A stretch of 64,000 nt of DNA. Source: Streptomyces caniferus (GTDB taxonomy: Bacteria > Actinomycetota > Actinomycetes > Streptomycetales > Streptomycetaceae). Location of the stretch: positions 682,001 through 746,000 of the forward strand of contig NZ_BLIN01000002.1 of the NCBI RefSeq assembly GCF_009811555.1, given 5' to 3'. A model generated the notes under the pieces. The model searched no databases, was not told where the DNA came from, and worked only from the letters and a program-made list of their open reading frames with translations. Both the position numbers and the translations under genes were made by a program. This document shows, in pieces, positions 59,327 to 64,000 of this stretch. The first letter of the stretch is position 1. Each line of letters opens with the position of its first letter.

Positions 59327-59812
59327 TCAGGTGGCGTCGGCGTCGAACGGCGGACGCTCGTCCGGCTGAGGGCTCCCGGTCTTCTTCACCAGGTCGGGGC
59401 GGCCTGCGGAGGCGGCCGGGGACTCCTTGGACAGGCTGGGACCTGCGCCGTTCGAGGGCGTGGCGGAAGAGGCGCCGTCGTGGCCGTGGACGGCGTCGGT
59501 GACCTCGGCCATCTCCTTCTTCAGGTCGAAGCCGTTGCGGATCTCCTGGAGGTCCTTGAGGCCGTACTCGTCCTTCTCCAGGACGTGCTTGCGCACGAAG
59601 TTCTTGGGCTTGAGGTCCTCGAACTCGAAGTCCTTGAAGTCCGGTCCCAGCTCGCTGCGGATGTCTTCCTTGGCGCTGTCGGAGAACGCCCGGACCTTGC
59701 GGATGAAGGACATGACGTCCTGGATGACCTTGGGCAGCTTGTCCGGGCCGAAGACGAGCACCGCAAGGATCACGAGCGCCACCAGCTCGAGGGGTCCTAT
59801 GTCGAAGAACAC
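59327..59812 (-). CDS. tatB: Sec-independent protein translocase subunit TatB
   Basis: Protein of 161 aa from GTG 59812. The N-terminal helix VFFDIGPLELVALVILAVLV contains the conserved Glu and is followed by the FGPDKLPK hinge. The amphipathic helix VIQDVMSFIRKVRAFSDSA and the charged KEDIRSELGPDFKDFEFEDL follow, then a disordered Ser/Pro tail. TatB forms the twin-arginine signal receptor with TatC in the membrane. Proximity to htrA, the anti-sigma factor and sigE is as in mycobacteria. Confidence 0.94.
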   Translation of the reverse strand: MFFDIGPLELVALVILAVLVFGPDKLPKVIQDVMSFIRKVRAFSDSAKEDIRSELGPDFKDFEFEDLKPKNFVRKHVLEKDEYGLKDLQEIRNGFDLKKEMAEVTDAVHGHDGASSATPSNGAGPSLSKESPAASAGRPDLVKKTGSPQPDERPPFDADAT

Positions 59813-59928
59813 CTAGCAGCTCCTTGGGTAATCCGCGGCCTTCGTCGGCCTATGGGCCAGGCCGCCTATCACGGTACCTGGCCCCGTACGTCGGGCGGGA
59901 GTCACCCGTGCCAACACCATGCAAACGA

Positions 59929-62379
59929 TCAGTCCGTGCTGGAGGAACCCAGGCTGAGCCGTACGGACCGGTCCTTGCCGCCCCGCAGGAGGGTGAGCGC
60001 CAGCGTGTCGCCGGGCCGGTGGCTGCGGATCTTGACGATCAGCTCCTCGCCGCTGTGCACCGGGGCACCGTCCACCTTGGTGATCACATCGCCGGCCTTG
60101 ATCCCGGCCTTGGCGGCGGGGCCGTCCGGGGCGACCGGGGGCTTGCCGCTCTTGCTGTGCTCGCCGACCCGCGCCCCGTCGCCGGCGTACTCCATCTCCA
60201 GGGTCACGCCGATCACCGGATGGGTCGCCCGGCCGGTGTTGATCAGCTCCTCGGCCACCCGCTTGCCCTGGTTGACCGGTATGGCGAAGCCCAGCCCTAT
60301 GCTGCCGCCCTGGCTGCCGCCGCCCAGGCCGCTGCCGCTGTCGGCCGCGCGGATGGCGCTGTTGATGCCGATCACCCGCGCCCTGGCGTCCACCAGCGGG
60401 CCACCGGAGTTGCCGGGGTTGATGGGCGCATCGGTCTGCAGCGCGTCCACGTACGAGACATCGCTGCCGTCGCCCTTCTCGCCGCCCGCGGTGATCGGGC
60501 GCTGCTTGGCGCTGATGATCCCGGAGGTGACGGTGTTGGCGAGGTCGAAGGGGGCGCCGATCGCCACCACCGGGTCGCCGACCTGGACGGAGTCGGAGTT
60601 GCCGAGCGTGAGCGGCCGCAGGCCCGTGACGCCCTCCACCTGGATGACGGCGAGGTCGTAGCCGCCGTCCTGGCCGACGACCTTGGCCTTGGCCGTCTGG
60701 CCGCCGCTGAAGGTCACCGAGATCTCGCCACCGCTGCCGGCCGGCTGGACGACGTGGTTGTTGGTGAGGATGTGCCCCTGGCGGTCGAGGACGAAGCCGG
60801 TGCCGGTGCCCTGCTCGGCGCTGCCCCGCACATGGATCGTGACCACTCCGGGCAGCGCCCGCTGCGCGATCCCGGCCACGCTGTCGGGCCTGCGGCCCCC
60901 TCCGTCATCGGCGGACTGCGGCAGCCTGATGTCGTGGATCCCGCCGTAGCGCTCGACGTACGCGCCGATGCCGCCGCCGATGCCGCCCGCGAGCAGCGCC
61001 AGCGCCACCGCGCCGGCGACCAGCGGCCCGCGCCGCCGGCGCCGGTCGTGCGGCGACGCGGCGAGGGGCCCGCCCGGCAGCGGCGCGCTCCAGGGGTCGT
61101 ACTGCTGCCAGGCGCCGTGCGGGGCGGGGTGCGGTCCCTGGGCGCCGGCCGGACCGTGGTCGCCGGGCAGGCCGGCGAAGGGCTGCGGCGGGGCCGGGTA
61201 GGGACCGGCCGCGGCTGCCGGGCGGGGGCCGCCGTCGCCGGGGTGGGGGACGAAGGGGCCGTCCGGACCGTCCTGGGCCGCCCCGTCGGGGCCGGCGGAC
61301 GGCCCGGGGACGGAGTCCAGGGGGGTGGCCTGCGGGGCGGTGGGGTGCGCGGACGTGGCCTGCGGGGCGGTGGCGTGCAGGGCGGTGGTCTGCGCGGCGT
61401 CGGGCCGGGGTGCGTCGGCGCGGGAGGGGGCGTCCGGGGCCGAAGGGGGCTGCGGGGAGCCGGACTTCTGCAGGTCCGGACGGGGGGAGGCGGCAGGCCC
61501 GTCGGCCGGGCGGGGGTGCGCGGCATCGGCCGTCCCGGCCGGGTACGGCTGCTCGCCGGGGTGCGCGAACGGCGCGGGGGCCTCCCCGGTCGCCGTCGGC
61601 GGAGCGGGCGGTGGGCTCGGGTGGCCCGTGGCCGGCATGGCGGACCGCGGGGCGGCCGGGGCCCCGTACGGGGGCAGCGGCCCGGCGGCCGGAGGGAGGG
61701 GGGTGCCGTGCGCGGGGGTCGCCACCGGCCGCTGTACGGGCGGCGCGGGCGCCCACGGCCCGGGACCGCCGTACGGAGGGGTGCCGTAGGGGTCCTCGGC
61801 GTGCAACGGCTGCTGCCGCTGCGGCGCCGCGCTCGATGTCCCGGATACGGGAGCGGCCGTCCTCGGGGGCACGGCCGCCTCGGCCGGCCGCTCGTCCGGT
61901 GCGCCGGAGAGCGCCTCGCCCCGTGCGTCGGGCCGTTCCTCGCCCCGCGCGCCACCGGCCACCCGGCCGAGCGTCATGGTCGACGGGGTCGGGCGCGCGC
62001 CGCTCGTCGCGGCGCCCGGGGCCCCGGGGCCCTCCCGGTGCGAACCGTCAGCGGCCGCCGCCTCGCGCGGCACCGCCAACTCATCAACCGCGCCGTCCAC
62101 TTCGTGCGGCCCGGTGCTCGCGGACGACTCCGGAGGCAGCTCCGGCCCGGCGTCGGTGCGCGGCTCCGGGGGACGCACGAGCCAGTCCTCCGACCCCTGC
62201 GCCGCAAAGGCATCGGAGGCATCGGAGGCGTCGGATGCGTCGGCCCGTGCGCCGTCCGCCGTAGCGTCGGCGGGCGGCGTCGCCTGCGGACCGGCCTCGG
62301 CGGACGGTTCCGTGCGCGGGGTGCCTCCCGGGCGGCTCCACCACTTCAGCTTCGGCCCGGCGGCCTTACCGTCGTCCAT
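59929..62379 (-). CDS. HtrA/DegP-type membrane serine protease with long Pro-rich N-terminus
   Basis: Protein of 816 aa from ATG 62379 with GGGGAG upstream. Residues 1-440 are Pro/Ala/Gly-rich and cytosolic. One membrane helix lies near 455-475 (PLVAGAVALALLAGGIGGGI). The trypsin-like domain has His in LTNNHVVQPAG (about 540), Asp in GGYDLAVIQVEG (about 578) and Ser in NPGNSGGPLVDARARVIGIN (about 656). A C-terminal PDZ domain has GPAAKAGIKAGDVITKVDGA. It degrades or refolds damaged extracytoplasmic proteins. The location next to the anti-sigma factor and SigE suggests envelope-stress control. Confidence 0.93.
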   Translation of the reverse strand: MDDGKAAGPKLKWWSRPGGTPRTEPSAEAGPQATPPADATADGARADASDASDASDAFAAQGSEDWLVRPPEPRTDAGPELPPESSASTGPHEVDGAVDELAVPREAAAADGSHREGPGAPGAATSGARPTPSTMTLGRVAGGARGEERPDARGEALSGAPDERPAEAAVPPRTAAPVSGTSSAAPQRQQPLHAEDPYGTPPYGGPGPWAPAPPVQRPVATPAHGTPLPPAAGPLPPYGAPAAPRSAMPATGHPSPPPAPPTATGEAPAPFAHPGEQPYPAGTADAAHPRPADGPAASPRPDLQKSGSPQPPSAPDAPSRADAPRPDAAQTTALHATAPQATSAHPTAPQATPLDSVPGPSAGPDGAAQDGPDGPFVPHPGDGGPRPAAAAGPYPAPPQPFAGLPGDHGPAGAQGPHPAPHGAWQQYDPWSAPLPGGPLAASPHDRRRRRGPLVAGAVALALLAGGIGGGIGAYVERYGGIHDIRLPQSADDGGGRRPDSVAGIAQRALPGVVTIHVRGSAEQGTGTGFVLDRQGHILTNNHVVQPAGSGGEISVTFSGGQTAKAKVVGQDGGYDLAVIQVEGVTGLRPLTLGNSDSVQVGDPVVAIGAPFDLANTVTSGIISAKQRPITAGGEKGDGSDVSYVDALQTDAPINPGNSGGPLVDARARVIGINSAIRAADSGSGLGGGSQGGSIGLGFAIPVNQGKRVAEELINTGRATHPVIGVTLEMEYAGDGARVGEHSKSGKPPVAPDGPAAKAGIKAGDVITKVDGAPVHSGEELIVKIRSHRPGDTLALTLLRGGKDRSVRLSLGSSSTD

Positions 62380-62503
62380 GCTCTCCCCAGAATTCGCCCA
62401 CGGCCGTGCGCGGGCCACCACCACCTCGCGGCACGCGCCCGGTCAGGGGTGCGCCGCCCCACAGGGATTCAACCAGTTCCGTGCGGGGCTGCGCAGGGGA
62501 CGG

Positions 62504-63460
62504 TCAGCGCTGGGCGGAGGTTGAGCCAGGGACGGACGGGAGCGCGGCGGCCGCGGAACCGATCAGCGGGCGCATGGGCTCCAGGGGCGGCAGCCCGGGC
62601 GGGTTCTTCCGCACCGGGGTGTTGCCGGTCGCGGCGGCGAGGGGTGCGAGGTAGTTCGCCGTGGCCGCGCCGCTCGCGGCTATCAGCGGCGACAGGCCGA
62701 AGCGACCGGCCTGGGCGGGCGCCGCGACCGAGGCCGACGGCGCGGGGGGCGCCGTGGTGGGGCCGTACAGGGTCAGGGTGCTGGGGGCCGGGGCCATGGT
62801 CGGACCACCGGTGGGCCGCCAGGCGCCGGGCCGGGAATTCTTGGCGGGAAACTCCTCACCGCGCAGGAGGGAACCACCGTCGGCCGCCGGGCTGACGCTG
62901 AGCGGGGTGACGGTCGTGCCGCCGCCGTCGACGCGTCCGCCGGGGAGATCGACGGCCGCCTCCAGCGGGAGGGCGCCACCCAGCGCGAACGCCGCGAGGG
63001 AGACCGCACCGGCCGCCGCGAAGGCGAACCGACGCCGCTGCGCGGGCCGGTAGCTCTCCTGCACACGGAAGCCGCGTCCGCGGGGCTGCGAGGGAATCGC
63101 CGCCATCGCATGGCCGGAGAGGCCGTCCGCGGGGACGTAGCGGAACGCGCCGCCGCCGCGGGCGAAGTCGCCGCGTCCGAAGCTGCCGTTGCCGAGCCGG
63201 CTGCCGGGACCGCCGGGGTCGCCGCCGGGCAGCTGCTGCAGCCGCGCCAGCAGCCCCTCGGAGGGGCCGGGGGGTGCCGTCTGGGCGAATACGCTCTTCA
63301 GCCGACGCTGGGCGTCGGCCTCTGCTTTGCACCGTCCGCATGTCGCAAGATGCGCGAGCACCCGCTCGCGTGCGTCATGCCCCAACTCGCCGTCGACCAG
63401 GGCCGCGAGGCGGTCGCCGAGATGCTGCTCGGCGGGGGACGGACCGCCACTGCCGCTCAC
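62504..63460 (-). CDS. Zinc-binding anti-sigma factor (RseA-like)
   Basis: Protein of 318 aa. GTG 63460 overlaps the sigma-factor stop (GTGA), so the pair is coupled. The ZAS motif is visible: His37, Cys41 and Cys44 in [18 protein letters not shown]. One membrane helix lies near 185-205 ([20 protein letters not shown]), with a long Pro/Ala extracytoplasmic tail. The N-terminal domain should hold the ECF sigma factor inactive. The HxxxCxxC motif allows redox or zinc sensing. The htrA-like gene follows 124 bp downstream on the same strand. Confidence 0.9.
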   Translation of the reverse strand: MSGSGGPSPAEQHLGDRLAALVDGELGHDARERVLAHLATCGRCKAEADAQRRLKSVFAQTAPPGPSEGLLARLQQLPGGDPGGPGSRLGNGSFGRGDFARGGGAFRYVPADGLSGHAMAAIPSQPRGRGFRVQESYRPAQRRRFAFAAAGAVSLAAFALGGALPLEAAVDLPGGRVDGGGTTVTPLSVSPAADGGSLLRGEEFPAKNSRPGAWRPTGGPTMAPAPSTLTLYGPTTAPPAPSASVAAPAQAGRFGLSPLIAASGAATANYLAPLAAATGNTPVRKNPPGLPPLEPMRPLIGSAAAALPSVPGSTSAQR

Positions 63461-64000
63461 GCGATTCCGACCTCCCCCGTGGGCACCACGGCCAGCGACC
63501 GCCGCTGCGCACGCTCTTCGGCACGGGTGGCCGGGGCGCGGTGCTTGAGGGCCTTGCGCAGATGGGAACGGCCGCGGTGGATCCGGCTGCGGACCGTACC
63601 GAGCTTGACACCGAGCGTCGCGGCGATCTCCTCGTAGGACAGGCCCTCGATGTCGCACAGGACGACGGCGGCACGGAATTCGGGCGCAAGGGTGTCCAGC
63701 GCCTGCTGGACATCGGCGTCGAAGTGGGTGTCGTTGAAGTGCTGCTGCGGGGAGGGCTCGCGGCTGGGGAGCCGCTCGGCCGCGTCGTCACCGAGCGCGT
63801 CGAAGCGGATGCGCTGACGGCGGCGGACCATGTCCAGGAAGAGGTTGGTGGTGATCCGGTGCAGCCAGCCCTCGAAGGTCCCGGGGGTGTACGTCGACAG
63901 CGAGCGGAAGACGCGGACGAACACCTCCTGGGTGAGATCCTCGGCGTCGTGTTGATTGCCGGTGAGGCGGTAGGCGAGGCGGTAGACCCGTGCACTGTGG
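63457..64000 (-). CDS. sigE: ECF RNA polymerase sigma factor, SigE type (N-terminus beyond window)
   Basis: The frame is open to the window end, giving 180 visible residues. The first visible segment is [20 protein letters not shown] followed by [14 protein letters not shown] (region 2). [20 protein letters not shown] and VRRRQR complete that domain. Region 4 is [20 protein letters not shown] followed by [12 protein letters not shown] (helix-turn-helix). Immediate coupling to a ZAS anti-sigma gene and then an HtrA-type protease and tatB matches the mycobacterial sigE-rseA-htrA-tatB order. It should not be confused with the unrelated S. coelicolor cell-wall sigma-E. Confidence 0.9.
   Translation of the reverse strand, partial: HSARVYRLAYRLTGNQHDAEDLTQEVFVRVFRSLSTYTPGTFEGWLHRITTNLFLDMVRRRQRIRFDALGDDAAERLPSREPSPQQHFNDTHFDADVQQALDTLAPEFRAAVVLCDIEGLSYEEIAATLGVKLGTVRSRIHRGRSHLRKALKHRAPATRAEERAQRRSLAVVPTGEVGIA

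Noticed and set aside
1..64000. tRNA, rRNA, integrase, transposase or prophage genes
   Set aside because: None was recognised on either strand. The disrupted genes look like local deletions, indels or small-repeat insertions.

Overview
The window is about 64 kb of high-GC chromosomal DNA of a Streptomyces-type actinomycete. Evidence for this is the strong third-position G/C bias, frequent GTG starts, many GTGA/ATGA start-stop overlaps, and families typical of the genus: WblC/WhiB7, AdnA/AdnB, mycoredoxin, DUF3107, DUF3152, the zinc-anchored SigE system and several AIM24 proteins. I see no rRNA, tRNA, integrase, transposase or CRISPR array. The window looks like core chromosome with a few small scars.

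Layout. 1-9.8 kb: the end of an epimerase gene, a Zincin_2 protein with an overlapping NUDIX gene, three AIM24/TerD-AIM24 genes in one operon, a YgjP-like metallopeptidase, a ThiF-like gene with a one-base frameshift, and an ABC1 kinase. 9.9-25.3 kb: a genome-maintenance and stress block with wblC and a long attenuator-like leader, uvrD2, a sigma-R-type promoter driving mycoredoxin, nudC, a dipeptidase, adnB, adnA and an alkyltransferase-like protein. 25.5-28.6 kb: a large pseudokinase/flippase-like membrane protein. 28.7-35.4 kb: moeZ, then a minus-strand surface-polysaccharide locus. That locus holds a PelF-like glycosyltransferase, a one-TM protein, a polytopic membrane protein, a sugar-nucleotide epimerase and a disrupted spherulin-4/Sph3-like glycosidase. 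35.7-43.7 kb: a DUF3152 metalloprotease, a hydrolase, a TetR regulator, DUF3107, a ferritin-like protein and a DEAD-box helicase without a normal start codon. 43.8-55.1 kb: mixed conserved genes (NYN, MarC, PHP, SUFU-like, CorA) with two degraded loci, a 5'-truncated MFS exporter and a regulator fragment beside a NUDIX gene. 55.3-64 kb: an MgtE-N/CBS protein, a DUF1003 protein, Mrp, TatB, an HtrA-like protease, an anti-sigma factor and a partial ECF sigma factor (SigE type).

From memory, the order Zincin_2 - ThiF - ABC1 - whiB7 - uvrD2 - mycoredoxin - nudC - adnB - adnA - ATL - moeZ - DUF3152 - TetR - DUF3107 - ferritin-like - RhlE matches Mycobacterium tuberculosis Rv3195-Rv3211. The last block matches the sigE-rseA-htrA-tatB-mrp region around Rv1221-Rv1229. 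The shared order suggests an ancient actinobacterial stress and DNA-repair neighbourhood.

The most interesting items are: (i) the wblC leader, with a WhiB7-type promoter, a well-initiated upstream ORF, a terminator and a competing antiterminator segment; (ii) the Pel-like polysaccharide locus whose glycosidase is broken by a small palindromic repeat; (iii) the DEAD-box helicase that can only begin at a non-canonical codon.
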